Origin: Limnohabitans sp. Rim47
GTDB lineage: Bacteria > Pseudomonadota > Gammaproteobacteria > Burkholderiales > Burkholderiaceae_C
Reading direction: 5' to 3'
Assembly: GCF_001517545.1 (NCBI RefSeq)
Contig: NZ_FBYA01000001.1
Location: 652,929 to 716,928, forward strand
DNA length: 64,000 nt
Both the position numbers and the translations under genes were made by a program. The notes below the pieces were generated by a model, which made no database searches, was not told the DNA's origin, and was given only the letters and a program-made list of their open reading frames with translations. Shown here in pieces: positions 17,801 to 25,779 of the stretch (the stretch's first letter is position 1; every line of letters starts with the position of its first letter).

Positions 17801-18375
17801 AGTTTGCCCGCCGCAAGATCGACGACCTGATCGACAGCCGAGAGCCGCAGTTGATGGCCGGCATCGTGAGCGACTTGCGCATCATCAACGGCCAGCGGGG
17901 CAAGGTGGCGATTTTCAAGCTCGATGACAAATCGGGCGTGATGGAGGCCACAGCCGACGAAGCCCTGATCAACTCGGCCAAGCATTTGCTCAAAGACGAT
18001 GAGCTGATCATCGTCACGGCCAAGATGCAGGCCGATCGTTTCTCGGGTGGTTTCCGCCTCAAGATTGAGCAGGTCATGGACTTAGGCGCAGCCCGTTGCC
18101 GCTATGGCAAATACCTGCGCGTGGCTGTGAATGGCCGCGCGCCCGACATCGCGCGCCTGGTCAAAGAATTCCCGGCGCAACGCGAGCAGACCGATCAAGG
18201 CGATTTGGTGCGCGGTCTGCCGGTGCGCTTGGTGTTGGAGCGGCGCAATGACGAGTTGGCTGCCCGCGCCGAGCTGGCGCTGGGCGAAGCCGCCAAATTC
18301 TTCCCGACCGATGCGGCGTTGGCAAGCTGGATGGCGCAGGCCGATCAGGGGCAGGCGCGGATTGTGTACGACTGA
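14851..18375 (+). CDS. dnaE: DNA polymerase III subunit alpha
   Basis: The 1174-residue replicative polymerase. The PHP domain begins LRLHTEFSVVDS, the polymerase palm carries the catalytic acidic motif MPDFDIDFCQGNR (near residue 408), and GPGRGSGAGSLVAYAL and YQEQVMQTAQ are the expected core segments. Helix-hairpin-helix and OB parts follow. I chose the ATG at 14851 (MFVHLRLHTEFS), the standard DnaE start; an earlier in-frame GTG adds a non-homologous extension and an ATG at 14841 is out of frame. It converges on tolA with only 12 bases between stops and no terminator visible. Confidence 0.97.
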   Translation: MFVHLRLHTEFSVVDSTCRIDDVVKIAAKDGQPALAITDLNNLFGGVKFYKEGRGKGVKPILGAEINLEGLGGDLGAISRVVVLVQSHQGYLNICELLARAWTQNVLKGVAVIKLVWLKELSEGLILLSGAQAGPVGQALVQGDSDKAADVALQLGSIFPHRFYLELQRAGRPDDEPQVVGAVALAARLGLPVVATHPVQFHTAEDYEAHEARVCISEGEILANQRRVRRFTREQYFKSAAQMCALFADVPSAIANTLEIAKRCNLTLVLGKPQLPNFPIPPVNGVVMSVDDYFRHVSHEGLEARLLHLYPNETKRNEERPRYVERLEFELNTILKMGFPGYFLIVGDFIQWAKANGCPVGPGRGSGAGSLVAYALKITDLDPLQYNLLFERFLNPERVSMPDFDIDFCQGNRDRVIDYVKDKYGRDAVSQIATFGTMAARAAIRDVGRVLDMSYMFCDGISKLIPNKPGMSVTLQYPPATPKEGDKNNYAIAMEPILAERIEREEDVKTLIELAQKLEGMTRNIGMHAGGVLIAPGKLTDFCPLYQQPGSESAVSQYDKDDVEAAGLVKFDFLGLATLTILEIAREFIMKRHKGQESFAFENIPLDDTPTYKLFSDGKTEAVFQFESRGMQGMLRDARPSRLEDLIALNALYRPGPMDLIPSFVARKHGREVIEYPHPLVAEMLSETYGIMVYQEQVMQTAQILGGYSLGGADMLRRAMGKKKAEEMAEHRAIFRAGAAKNDITEEKADEVFDLMEKFAGYGFNKSHAAAYSLLAYHTGWLKVHYTAEFFCANMTVEMDDTDKLKVLYEDAVKFGITFDPPDVNRGTHRFEPVTDKVIRYGLGAIKGTGQQAIDAIVAARTEGGPFTSLFDFAVRVDRTRINKRTVDALIKAGAFDSLHMNRAALSASVDRAFEFSSATTANANQGGLFDMLGDDSHGSSTQEPDLVEVMPWGIKERLLLEKTAVGFFLSGHLFDAVEREVRQFARRKIDDLIDSREPQLMAGIVSDLRIINGQRGKVAIFKLDDKSGVMEATADEALINSAKHLLKDDELIIVTAKMQADRFSGGFRLKIEQVMDLGAARCRYGKYLRVAVNGRAPDIARLVKEFPAQREQTDQGDLVRGLPVRLVLERRNDELAARAELALGEAAKFFPTDAALASWMAQADQGQARIVYD

Positions 18376-18387
18376 CCTGAGCTGGCC

Positions 18388-19353
18388 TCAATCTTGTGGT
18401 CTGAAACCCAGCACGATCACAGGTGGCACCCGTCCATCACTGTCTTTGGGGAATATTTCGGTTTTGTCGATGGCCCGCAACACGGCTTCGTCCCAGGCTT
18501 TGTTGCCGCTGGTTTGCACGATGCGGCGGCTCAAAATCGTGCCATCCGGGCTGACTTTGACTTCCACCTCGGCACGCGGGTTGCCCACCACATCGCCGGG
18601 GTAGGTGATGTTGGGCTTGATGCGGCCCACGAGGCGGCCCGCATAGCTGGCCGAGGGCCCTGATGATTTGAGCGCTGTGCCGCTGGCGTTCTCGCCACCC
18701 GAAGCACCGGCCATGCCTTGCATGCGCTTGAGGTTTTCTTTGCGCATGGCATCAGCCCGGGCGGCATCGGCCTTCTCGGCGCTGGCCTTTTCTGCGGCTT
18801 TTTTCTTGTCGCGTTCTTTCTCTTCTTGCGCTTTTTTCTCTTTGGCCGCTTTTTCTTGGGCTTTGGCTTTGTCATCTTTCTCGCGTTCTTTGCGCTTGAG
18901 CTCGGCCTTCTCTTTCTCTGCCTTTTCTTTTGCCTTTTCTTTCTCGGCTTTTAACTTGGCCGCTTTTTCATTTTCGGCCTTCAGCTTTTCAGCTTTGTCG
19001 GCTTCTTTTTTCTTGTCTTGCTGTTTTTTCTTTTCGAGCGCGATTTGAGCGTCAAGACGCTCTTGCGCCAGATCGGGCGCAGGCGGTGGTGGTGGCGTGG
19101 GTTTGGCGGGCTTGGGCTGTGGCGCGGGTTCTGGTTCGGGCTCCGGCTCTGGCGGTGGCTCTTGCAGTTTGGGGGCCGCAGCTTGCAGCGTGGCTGACCA
19201 CAGTTCGGCTTCGGCTTGCACGGTTTGCGGCTGGGTTTTCCAGGCCGTGGCCAAGCCCAAGGCCATGAAAAGCAAGGCGTGCACTAGGCCGGCGATCACC
19301 CAGGCACGCCCCGTGCCGGGCTGCGCCGGAGGCGCAAATTCGAGGTGATGCAT
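18388..19353 (-). CDS. tolA: Cell envelope integrity protein TolA
   Basis: A 321-residue inner-membrane protein linking the TolQR motor to the outer membrane. A membrane helix near residues 20-37 (WVIAGLVHALLFMALGLATA) is followed by a Pro/Glu stretch, then a long Lys/Glu/Ala coiled coil (about residues 100-215, repeats such as AEKEKAKEKAEKEKAELK) and a C-terminal TonB-like domain with YAGRLVGRIKPNITYPGD. I chose the ATG at 19353 (MHHLEFAPP), 25 bases after the tolR stop. TolB and Pal do not follow: dnaE converges immediately, so the Tol genes are split. Confidence 0.88.
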   Translation of the reverse strand: MHHLEFAPPAQPGTGRAWVIAGLVHALLFMALGLATAWKTQPQTVQAEAELWSATLQAAAPKLQEPPPEPEPEPEPAPQPKPAKPTPPPPPAPDLAQERLDAQIALEKKKQQDKKKEADKAEKLKAENEKAAKLKAEKEKAKEKAEKEKAELKRKEREKDDKAKAQEKAAKEKKAQEEKERDKKKAAEKASAEKADAARADAMRKENLKRMQGMAGASGGENASGTALKSSGPSASYAGRLVGRIKPNITYPGDVVGNPRAEVEVKVSPDGTILSRRIVQTSGNKAWDEAVLRAIDKTEIFPKDSDGRVPPVIVLGFRPQD

Positions 19354-19378
19354 GGCCTTGGCGTTCAAACCCAAACCC

Positions 19379-19798
19379 TCAAGGTGCCAGCTGAACCGAC
19401 AGACCCACGCGGGCAATGCCTGCCCGCTGTAAGGTGTCCATGACCTGCACCACGGTTTCGTATTTCACCGTGCGGTCGGCGCTGATGACGACCGCCGTGT
19501 TCTGTTCATCGCCGACCAGTCGCTTGACGCTGGCGGCCACGCTGGGCAAGGTGGCGCTGTCTGTCTTGCCTTCGCTCACCAGTTCGAGCCGTTCGTCTTT
19601 TTGGATCACGATCTGGATGACTTTGTCGGGTTGCTTGGCGGCTTTGCCCACGCTGGGCAGGTCGACCACGCTGGGCGTGATCATGGGCGCGGTCACCATG
19701 AAGATGATGAGCAGCACCAACATCACGTCGATGAAGGGCACCATGTTGATTTCGGCGATGGTGCGGCGTCCGCGACCTCGGGATGAAACGGCAGGCAT
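19379..19798 (-). CDS. tolR: Tol system proton-channel protein TolR
   Basis: A 139-residue ExbD/TolR-family protein. One membrane helix (about residues 21-40) has the essential Asp in PFIDVMLVLLIIFMVTAP, and the periplasmic part ends RVGLSVQLAP. It begins at the ATG at 19798, 11 bases after the tolQ stop. Together with TolQ it converts proton flow into TolA motion during division. Confidence 0.93.
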   Translation of the reverse strand: MPAVSSRGRGRRTIAEINMVPFIDVMLVLLIIFMVTAPMITPSVVDLPSVGKAAKQPDKVIQIVIQKDERLELVSEGKTDSATLPSVAASVKRLVGDEQNTAVVISADRTVKYETVVQVMDTLQRAGIARVGLSVQLAP

Positions 19799-19809
19799 GC
19801 GTGCTTCCT

Positions 19810-20508
19810 TCAGTGGCCTGAGGCCGAGCTGTTGGCGCCGCCCAAGCTGCGCTGCAGGATGTTGGAGAACTCTTCGATGAAGGTTTCCAGCTTGATGGCA
19901 ATGCGGTCCACGTCGTGCGAAAAACGGTTGTAGGCCAGCACGGCCGGAATGGCCGAGAACAGGCCGATGGCGGTGGCGATCAGCGCTTCTGCAATGCCCG
20001 GGGCCACTGTGGCCAGCGTCACTTGCTGCAAGCTGGCCAGCCCGGTAAAGGCGTGCATGATGCCCCACACGGTGCCAAACAAGCCGACATAAGGCGAGAT
20101 CGAGCCGACCGAGGCCAAAAAGGCCAGTTGTGATTCGGCCACGTCCATCTCGCGCTGGAAGCTGGCCCGCATGGCGCGACGTGCGCCGTCGAGCAGGGTG
20201 CCTGCGTCGCTGATTTGGCGTTCGCGCAGTTTTTGGTATTCGCGCATGCCGCTGGCAAAAATACGCTCCATCGGGCCGGACAGTTTGGCGTTTTGGCTGG
20301 CCGAGTTGAACAGCTCATTCAGACTGGTGCCGGACCAAAAGACGCGTTCAAATTCTTCGTTGAGGTTTTTGATGCGCTTGATGGCCCCCAGTTTGCGCAC
20401 GATGGCGGCCCAACTGGCCACAGAAATCGCCAGCAGCAGCAAGACCACCAATTGCACGACAAAACTGGCGTGCAGCAGCAGCGAGACGATGGACATGTCT
20501 TGGTTCAT
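19810..20508 (-). CDS. tolQ: Tol-Pal system protein TolQ
   Basis: A 232-residue MotA/TolQ/ExbB-family membrane protein with three helices (about residues 12-35, 134-156, 167-190). Its start overlaps the ybgC stop as ATGA, which indicates translational coupling. Segments such as ASVGSISPYVGLFGTVWGIMHAF and GIAEALIATAIGLFSAIPAVLAYN match TolQ. It forms the channel with TolR. Confidence 0.95.
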   Translation of the reverse strand: MNQDMSIVSLLLHASFVVQLVVLLLLAISVASWAAIVRKLGAIKRIKNLNEEFERVFWSGTSLNELFNSASQNAKLSGPMERIFASGMREYQKLRERQISDAGTLLDGARRAMRASFQREMDVAESQLAFLASVGSISPYVGLFGTVWGIMHAFTGLASLQQVTLATVAPGIAEALIATAIGLFSAIPAVLAYNRFSHDVDRIAIKLETFIEEFSNILQRSLGGANSSASGH

Positions 20509-20945
20509 TTAAAGGCTTTCAGAACGGGGGCCGGGATGCGGCCAGGTTTCAAGGTGGTGGCGTCGACCCAGCCCAGGCGGATGGTGCCTTCGGCCAGCAG
20601 TCGCTCGCTGCTTGTGGTTTGGCCTGGTGTGCACAGGTAGGCGCGCTGGGCAATGGTCAGGCTGGCTTTGCCGCCGGTTTGCAACTCTGCGGTGACCAGC
20701 AGGGTGTCGTCCAAGCGGGCGGGGCTATGGTATTTGACGGTGGTCTCTGAGACCACAAACATGCCACCCGATTCGTCGCGCAACACCTGTTGGCCGAAGC
20801 CCAGGGCACGCAACCATTCGGTGCGGGCGCGCTCAAAAAACTTGAGGTAGTTGGCATAAAACACGATGCCACCGGCGTCGGTGTCTTCCCAATAGATGCG
20901 GATGGGGTGCTGGAATACGGCGCTGATTTCTGAGGATGCGGTCAT
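20505..20945 (-). CDS. ybgC: Acyl-CoA thioesterase YbgC, Tol-Pal-associated
   Basis: A 146-residue hot-dog thioesterase. WEDTDAGGIVFYANYLKFFERARTEWLR is the family signature, with the catalytic Asp in DTDAGG. YbgC hydrolyses acyl-CoA or acyl-ACP and is genetically tied to TolQRA. Its start overlaps the upstream aminotransferase stop by four bases, and its own stop overlaps tolQ. Confidence 0.93.
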   Translation of the reverse strand: MTASSEISAVFQHPIRIYWEDTDAGGIVFYANYLKFFERARTEWLRALGFGQQVLRDESGGMFVVSETTVKYHSPARLDDTLLVTAELQTGGKASLTIAQRAYLCTPGQTTSSERLLAEGTIRLGWVDATTLKPGRIPAPVLKAFK

Positions 20946-22129
20946 GGCTGCAACCAGGCTTTCAGGCGGGCGATGGCGGTGTGCAATTCGGCCATCGAGT
21001 TGGCGGTTGAAAAGCGCACAAAGCGGGCCGTTTGATCGGTGCCAAAGTCACGCCCTGGGGTGATGGCGACATGGGCATGCTCCAGCGCGGCAAAGGCAAA
21101 GTCCCAGCTGTCTTTGAGGCCCAGCTTTTGGCAGGCCGCTGTGCAGTCGGCCCAAGCGTAAAAGGCGCCATCGGGGGCCACGGGCACCGTCAGGCCCAAA
21201 TCGTTCAGGGCGGGGATGAAGTAGTCACGCCGGGCTTTGAATTCGGCGCGGCGGCGCTCGTATTCGGCCAGGCTTTCGGGCGCAAAGCAGGCCAATGCGG
21301 CTTGTTGGGCCACGGTGCTGGCGCAAATGAAAAGGTTTTGTGCCAACCGCTCCAGCACGGGGGTCAACGTTTCGGGCACCACCAACCAGCCCAGTCGCCA
21401 GCCGGTCATGTTGAAGTATTTGCTGAAGCTGTTGATGCTGATGATGTCTTCGCCCAAGGCCAGGGCGCTTTGGCCAAAGGCGTCGTCATGGCTCAGGCCC
21501 AGGTAGATCTCGTCGATGAGGGTGATGCCGCCATGGCTGCGCACCACTTGCACGATGCGGGCCAATTCAGCAGGGTCAATCGATGTGCCGGTGGGGTTAG
21601 AGGGCGAGGCCAACAAGACGCCTCGGGTTTGGGGGCCCCAGGCCTCGGCTACTTTGGCGGCGCTCAATTGAAAGCGCTCTTGCGCGGTGGTGGGCAGCAA
21701 CACAGCGGTGCCTTCGGCTGCGCTCACAAAGTGGCGGTTGCAGGGGTAGCTGGGGTCGGGCATGAGGATTTCATCGCCCCGGTTGATGAGTGCCAAGCAC
21801 GCCAATTGCAGCGCTGCCGATGCGCCCGCTGTGACCACAATGCGGCTGGCGGGCACTTGCACGCCAAAGCGCTGTGTGTACCAGTTGCTGATGGCTTGGC
21901 GCAAAGCGTCCAGGCCCAGCGCGGGCGTGTATTGGGTTTGGCCAGAGGCGATTACGGTCTGTGCCGCTTGCTGCACCAAGGGTGGGGCGGTGAAGTCGGG
22001 CTCGCCGATGTTCAAAAACACCACGGGCCGATCGGTGTGCGCGACTTCGCGGGCTTTTTGCGAGGCGGCCTTGGCCACCTCCATCACATAAAAAGGCTCG
22101 ATGCGCTCAGCACGCTCAGAGATGCGCAT
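20942..22129 (-). CDS. Pyridoxal-phosphate-dependent class I aminotransferase
   Basis: A 395-residue fold-type I enzyme. The Schiff-base lysine is in SINSFSKYFNMTGWRLGW, and SNPTGT, VTAGASAALQLA and the C-terminal RFVRFSTANSM (substrate-carboxylate Arg) are present. It resembles the AspC-like or alanine/aromatic aminotransferase group; substrate is uncertain. I chose the ATG at 22129 (MRISERAER); a GTG at 22141 in frame is possible and lies 5 bases after nusB. It sits in the middle of the rib-nusB-tol operon with an ATGA overlap to ybgC. Confidence 0.87.
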   Translation of the reverse strand: MRISERAERIEPFYVMEVAKAASQKAREVAHTDRPVVFLNIGEPDFTAPPLVQQAAQTVIASGQTQYTPALGLDALRQAISNWYTQRFGVQVPASRIVVTAGASAALQLACLALINRGDEILMPDPSYPCNRHFVSAAEGTAVLLPTTAQERFQLSAAKVAEAWGPQTRGVLLASPSNPTGTSIDPAELARIVQVVRSHGGITLIDEIYLGLSHDDAFGQSALALGEDIISINSFSKYFNMTGWRLGWLVVPETLTPVLERLAQNLFICASTVAQQAALACFAPESLAEYERRRAEFKARRDYFIPALNDLGLTVPVAPDGAFYAWADCTAACQKLGLKDSWDFAFAALEHAHVAITPGRDFGTDQTARFVRFSTANSMAELHTAIARLKAWLQP

Positions 22130-22145
22130 GGTGCTCAACACGGCT

Positions 22146-22682
22146 TTACTTGGCGCGACCAGACTGGCGGTCGGCTTGCACTTCGGTGCTGCGCAGTTCG
22201 GGTGCCAGGCCGCCCAGTACGGCGTTCACATATTTGTGGCCGTCGGTGCCGCCAAAGTCCTTGGCCAGTTCGATGCATTCGTTGAGCACCACGCGCCAGG
22301 GCACATCGAGGCAGTGCTGCATTTCATAGACGCCGATCCACATGATGGCGTGCTCGACAGGCGAGATTTCAGCAAAGTTGCGGTCCAGCTTGGGCGCGAT
22401 CAATGCGTCGAGTGCCTTGGCCTGCTCGATGCAGCCGTAGAGCAGGGCGTCGTAATGGGCCGAGTCGGCTTTGTGAAAGCCCGACAAATCGCGTGTGAAA
22501 ACGTCAATGTCAGCCGCTTCGTTGCGTCCCACGATGTGCTGGTACAGCGCCTGCAAGGCAAACTCGCGCGAGCGGCTGCGGGCGGGCTTGGCCGATGATT
22601 TGCGCGTACCCGCAGTGGCGGGCTTGGCGCTCTCTGTGGCAGTCGCTGTGGTGGTGTCCGGGGTGCTGAAATCGTCGGTCAT
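22146..22682 (-). CDS. nusB: Transcription antitermination factor NusB
   Basis: A 178-residue RNA-binding protein of the rRNA antitermination complex. The first 35 residues are a Thr/Ala/Lys-rich tail not seen in E. coli NusB; the helical core runs from ARSRSREFALQALYQHIVG to VNAVLGGLAPEL. The ATG at 22682 shares its A with the ribH stop codon (TGATG); a GTG one codon upstream is an alternative. ribH-nusB is a widespread conserved pair. Confidence 0.95.
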   Translation of the reverse strand: MTDDFSTPDTTTATATESAKPATAGTRKSSAKPARSRSREFALQALYQHIVGRNEAADIDVFTRDLSGFHKADSAHYDALLYGCIEQAKALDALIAPKLDRNFAEISPVEHAIMWIGVYEMQHCLDVPWRVVLNECIELAKDFGGTDGHKYVNAVLGGLAPELRSTEVQADRQSGRAK

Positions 22683-23188
22683 CACGCAGTCTCTTCGTCG
22701 TCAAGTTCGTCGGCCAGCTCGGCCATGTCGGCCGCCAGGTCGTCCATGATGCAGGCCATCTCGACCGCCACGCGGGCCGCATCGCGGCCTTTTTCGGTCT
22801 GGCGCACGATGGCTTGTTCCAGGTTTTCGGTGGTCAAAATCGCGTTGGCGATCGGCAGGTTGTAGTCGAGCGACACGCGGCTGACGCCTGCGCCCGACTC
22901 GTTGGCCACCAGCTCGAAGTGGTAGGTCTCGCCACGGATGATGCAGCCCAGCGCGATCAGCGCATCGTATTCGGCGCGTTCGGCCATGGCTTGCAAGGCG
23001 ACGGGCACTTCGAGTGCGCCGGGCACCATGACGTGATCAATGCTGGTTACACCCAGGGCTTGCAACTCTTCGATGCAGGCCTTGGCCAGGGCATTGGTGA
23101 TGTCTTCGTTGAAACGGGCTTGCACGATGCCGATGTGCAGAAATTGGCCGTCGAGTTCTTCGGCCAGGCCTTTGTTGGCTTCGAGCAT
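22682..23188 (-). CDS. ribH: 6,7-dimethyl-8-ribityllumazine synthase
   Basis: A 168-residue lumazine synthase, condensing the ribityl-aminopyrimidine with dihydroxybutanone phosphate, the penultimate step of riboflavin synthesis. VPGALEVPVALQAMAE and LIALGCIIRGETYHFELVANES (catalytic His) are present. The C-terminus is extended by an acidic tail (DDLAADMAELADELDDEE). It starts at 23188, two bases after the ribBX stop. Confidence 0.95.
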   Translation of the reverse strand: MLEANKGLAEELDGQFLHIGIVQARFNEDITNALAKACIEELQALGVTSIDHVMVPGALEVPVALQAMAERAEYDALIALGCIIRGETYHFELVANESGAGVSRVSLDYNLPIANAILTTENLEQAIVRQTEKGRDAARVAVEMACIMDDLAADMAELADELDDEETA

Positions 23189-23190
23189 GT

Positions 23191-24318
23191 TTATTCCTTG
23201 GGGATGTAAGCGGTGATTTCGAGGCCGTAGCCGGTCATGCTGGGCATACGGCGGGGTTGGCCCATGAGTTTCATTTTGTGCACGCCGCACTCTCGCAAAA
23301 TTTGTGCGCCTACACCGTAGGTGCGCAGGTCCATCTTGCCGCGCTCAGGCGCTTGCGCAGAGCGGGCGCGGCCTTCAAATTGGGCCAGCAACTGGTCGGC
23401 CGATTCGCCGCAGTTGAGCAGCACGGCCACACCGCAGCCATGCTGGTGAATGTATTGCAAGCTGGTGTCCAGGTTCCACGAGTGCATGGACCGGTTGATT
23501 TCGAGCGCATCCAGCACCGACAATGGTTCATGCACGCGCACAGGCACCTCGGCGTCGGCCGACCATTGGCCTTTGACGAGTGCCAAGTGCACGGTCTGGC
23601 TGGGTTGGTCGCGAAAGGCATGGGCGGTGAATTCGCCGTGCGCGGTTTGCAGCGTGCGGCTGCCGATGCGCTCGACCAGAGATTCGTTGCGGCTGCGGTA
23701 TTGGATCAGGTCGGCGATGGTGCCGATCTTGAGGCCGTGTTCGGCGGCAAACAGCTGCAGGTCGGGCAGGCGGGCCATGGTGCCGTCGTCTTTCATGATC
23801 TCGCAAATCACAGAAGACGGTGAGCAACCGGCCATGGCGGCCAGGTCGCAACCGGCTTCGGTGTGACCGGCACGCATGAGCACGCCGCCGTCCACCGCTT
23901 GCAGCGGGAAGATGTGGCCCGGTTGCACCAAGTCGGTGGCTTGGCTGCTCTTGGCCACGGCCACTTGCACAGTCTTGGCCCGGTCGGCGGCCGAGATGCC
24001 GGTGGTCACGCCTTCGGCAGCTTCAATCGACACGGTAAACGCCGTGCTGTAGACGGTGCCGTTGCGGGCAGCCATGGGCGGCAGTTTCAGAAACTCACAG
24101 CGCTCGCGCGTGAGCGTCAGGCAAATCAGGCCACGGCCGAAGCGGGCCATGAAGTTGATGGCTTCGGGTGTGACGTGGTCTGACGCCAGCACCAAATCGC
24201 CTTCGTTTTCACGGTCTTCTTCGTCGACAAGGATCACAATGCGACCGGCCTTCATGTCGGCCACGATCTCTTCAACGGGCGAGATCGCCACGGGGGTTGC
24301 TTGCGCTGGGGCGTTCAT
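23191..24318 (-). CDS. ribBX: 3,4-dihydroxy-2-butanone-4-phosphate synthase with degenerate GTP cyclohydrolase II-like domain (RibBX)
   Basis: A 375-residue fusion. The N-terminal half is an intact DHBP synthase: DEEDRENEGDLVLAS with the acidic metal ligands, and HTEAGCDLAAMAGC. The C-terminal half aligns in length with GTP cyclohydrolase II but lacks its signature: the zinc cysteine cluster (HxEC..CDCG) is absent, and the only cysteines near it are in HQHGCGVAVLLNCG. This matches the proteobacterial RibBX variant, in which the second domain has no cyclohydrolase activity. GTP cyclohydrolase II (ribA) must be encoded elsewhere. The start overlaps ribE by four bases. Confidence 0.9.
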   Translation of the reverse strand: MNAPAQATPVAISPVEEIVADMKAGRIVILVDEEDRENEGDLVLASDHVTPEAINFMARFGRGLICLTLTRERCEFLKLPPMAARNGTVYSTAFTVSIEAAEGVTTGISAADRAKTVQVAVAKSSQATDLVQPGHIFPLQAVDGGVLMRAGHTEAGCDLAAMAGCSPSSVICEIMKDDGTMARLPDLQLFAAEHGLKIGTIADLIQYRSRNESLVERIGSRTLQTAHGEFTAHAFRDQPSQTVHLALVKGQWSADAEVPVRVHEPLSVLDALEINRSMHSWNLDTSLQYIHQHGCGVAVLLNCGESADQLLAQFEGRARSAQAPERGKMDLRTYGVGAQILRECGVHKMKLMGQPRRMPSMTGYGLEITAYIPKE

Positions 24319-24965
24319 GGCTTGTCCTGTTGGTGGGTTGGTGCGGCTGTTTCGAGGCTGAGCATGCGCTCCACGTAGCGGGCCACGGTGTCGATTTCGA
24401 GGTTGACCCGGCTGCCCGCTTTCAGGCTGCCGAGGGCGGTGTTGTCCACGGTGTGCGGGATCAGGTTGATGCTGATCTCACACCCATCGGCCAGATCGGC
24501 CACGCGGTTGACCGTCAGACTCACGCCGTTGACGGTGATCGAGCCTTTGTAGGCCAGGAATTTGGCCAAGGCGCGGGGGGCCAGGATGCGCAGCTCCCAG
24601 CTTTCGCCGATTTGCTCGAAGTGGCTGATTTGGCCCACGCCGTCGACGTGACCTGACACGATGTGTCCGCCCAGACGGTCGTGGGCACGCAGCGCTTTTT
24701 CGAGGTTGACGGTGCCTTCGCTGTCCAGACCGCTGGTTTTGTCCAGCGATTCGGCGGAGATGTCGATGGTGAACTGACGGCTCTCAGGCGTGAAGGTGGT
24801 GACGGTCATACAAGCGCCGTTAAGGGCGATGCTGTCGCCCAGGCCCACATCGTCAAGGTACCCGGCGGGGGCCTCGATGGTGAGGCGCTTGCCGTGGCGT
24901 AAAGAGCGACCCAGGTCGTGAATGGCGACGATTCGCCCCACGCCGGTGATGATTCCGGTGAACAT
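24315..24965 (-). CDS. ribE: Riboflavin synthase alpha chain
   Basis: A 216-residue enzyme that dismutates two lumazine molecules to riboflavin. It begins MFTGIITGVGRI and has two lumazine-binding repeats (about residues 1-95 and 98-205; GACMTVT and GVSLTVNRV are equivalent segments). It is the first gene of the leftward operon and overlaps ribBX by ATGA. I see no FMN riboswitch upstream; the 187 bases to phaR are shared divergent promoter region. Confidence 0.95.
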   Translation of the reverse strand: MFTGIITGVGRIVAIHDLGRSLRHGKRLTIEAPAGYLDDVGLGDSIALNGACMTVTTFTPESRQFTIDISAESLDKTSGLDSEGTVNLEKALRAHDRLGGHIVSGHVDGVGQISHFEQIGESWELRILAPRALAKFLAYKGSITVNGVSLTVNRVADLADGCEISINLIPHTVDNTALGSLKAGSRVNLEIDTVARYVERMLSLETAAPTHQQDKP

Positions 24966-25074
24966 AGCTGTCTATTTTCGCAGGTAATGAGGGTTAATCG
25001 GGAAGGCGTCAACAAAAAAACGCCCACAAGCCTTGCAACTGCGGCGGCCTCGCCAAATCAGGGTTAACCAAGGC

Positions 25075-25102
25075 TTGAGCCGCCCGGGCGTGTGCCTAGA
25101 AT
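25075..25102 (+). promoter_or_regulatory. Candidate promoter of phaR
   Basis: TTGAGC (25075-25080), a 16-base spacer, and TAGAAT (25097-25102). TAGAAT -10 boxes recur before ftsH (54667) and glmM (57621). Confidence 0.5.
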
Positions 25103-25152
25103 GGTGCATTGCAGCAGATTTGCAATTTGCAGTCAGTCACCAGGAGTTTTCT

Positions 25153-25722
25153 TTGCCGGTCAAGCCCCCAGTCAAGTCCATCAAGTCAGCCAGCGTTCCA
25201 GTTTCTGGCAGCGTCCGGACCATCAAGAAATACCCCAATCGGCGCTTGTATGACACGCAAACCTCCACCTACGTGACCTTGGCCGAGATCAAGAAATTGG
25301 TCATGGCCTCATTCCCTGTGTTGGTGCTCGACGCCAAAACGGGCGAAGACCTGACACGCGCCATTTTGCTGCAAATCATTTTGGAAGAAGAATCCGCGGG
25401 CGTGCCCATGTTCAGCGAAGCGGTGTTGTCTAACATCATCCGTTTTTATGGCCATTCCATGCAGGGACACATGGGCTCGTATTTGGAAAATCATGTTCAG
25501 TCCTTCATGGATTGGCAAAGCAAGCTGGGTGAATCCAGTCCCGCCCTCAGCCCCGAGGTCTGGGCTCAGTTCATGCAGTGGCAGACCCCGCTGATGCAAA
25601 ACATGTTCTCAGGTTTGGCTAACCCGTCCCAAAATGTCATGACTCAAATGCAGGAACAAATGCAAAAACAGATTCAGAAGAACGCAGAGCAACTGCTTGG
25701 CGTCATGGGTTTAAGGACTTGA
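25153..25722 (+). CDS. phaR: Polyhydroxyalkanoate synthesis repressor PhaR
   Basis: A 189-residue DNA- and PHA-binding regulator of phasin and polymer synthesis. The PhaR N-terminal domain is clear: RTIKKYPNRRLYDTQTSTYVTLAEIKKLV (about residues 20-48). An accumulation-regulatory domain and a Gln/Met-rich C-terminal tail (MTQMQEQMQKQIQKN) follow. I infer a TTG start at 25153, with a CAGGAG site six bases ahead; no ATG or GTG fits before the conserved domain. No pha structural genes are in the window. Confidence 0.9.
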   Translation: MPVKPPVKSIKSASVPVSGSVRTIKKYPNRRLYDTQTSTYVTLAEIKKLVMASFPVLVLDAKTGEDLTRAILLQIILEEESAGVPMFSEAVLSNIIRFYGHSMQGHMGSYLENHVQSFMDWQSKLGESSPALSPEVWAQFMQWQTPLMQNMFSGLANPSQNVMTQMQEQMQKQIQKNAEQLLGVMGLRT

Positions 25723-25779
25723 TGGGCGCTTCATGCCCTTTTGTCACAAGCCAGTCGTTTTTCCGGGGACAATGCGGGC

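Noticed and set aside
18668..19048. Low-complexity repeats that could be taken for a CRISPR or tandem repeat array
   Set aside because: These are the Lys/Glu/Ala codons of the TolA coiled coil, without regular spacers.
24315..24318. Frameshift or overlap error between ribE and ribBX
   Set aside because: The ATGA overlap is a normal coupled junction and both proteins are full length.
24966..25152. FMN riboswitch upstream of ribE
   Set aside because: The conserved RFN boxes (such as AGGGGCAGGGTGAAATTCCCGACCGGCGGT-type segments) are not there. The gap is an ordinary divergent region with repeated GGGTTAA near 24990 and 25061.
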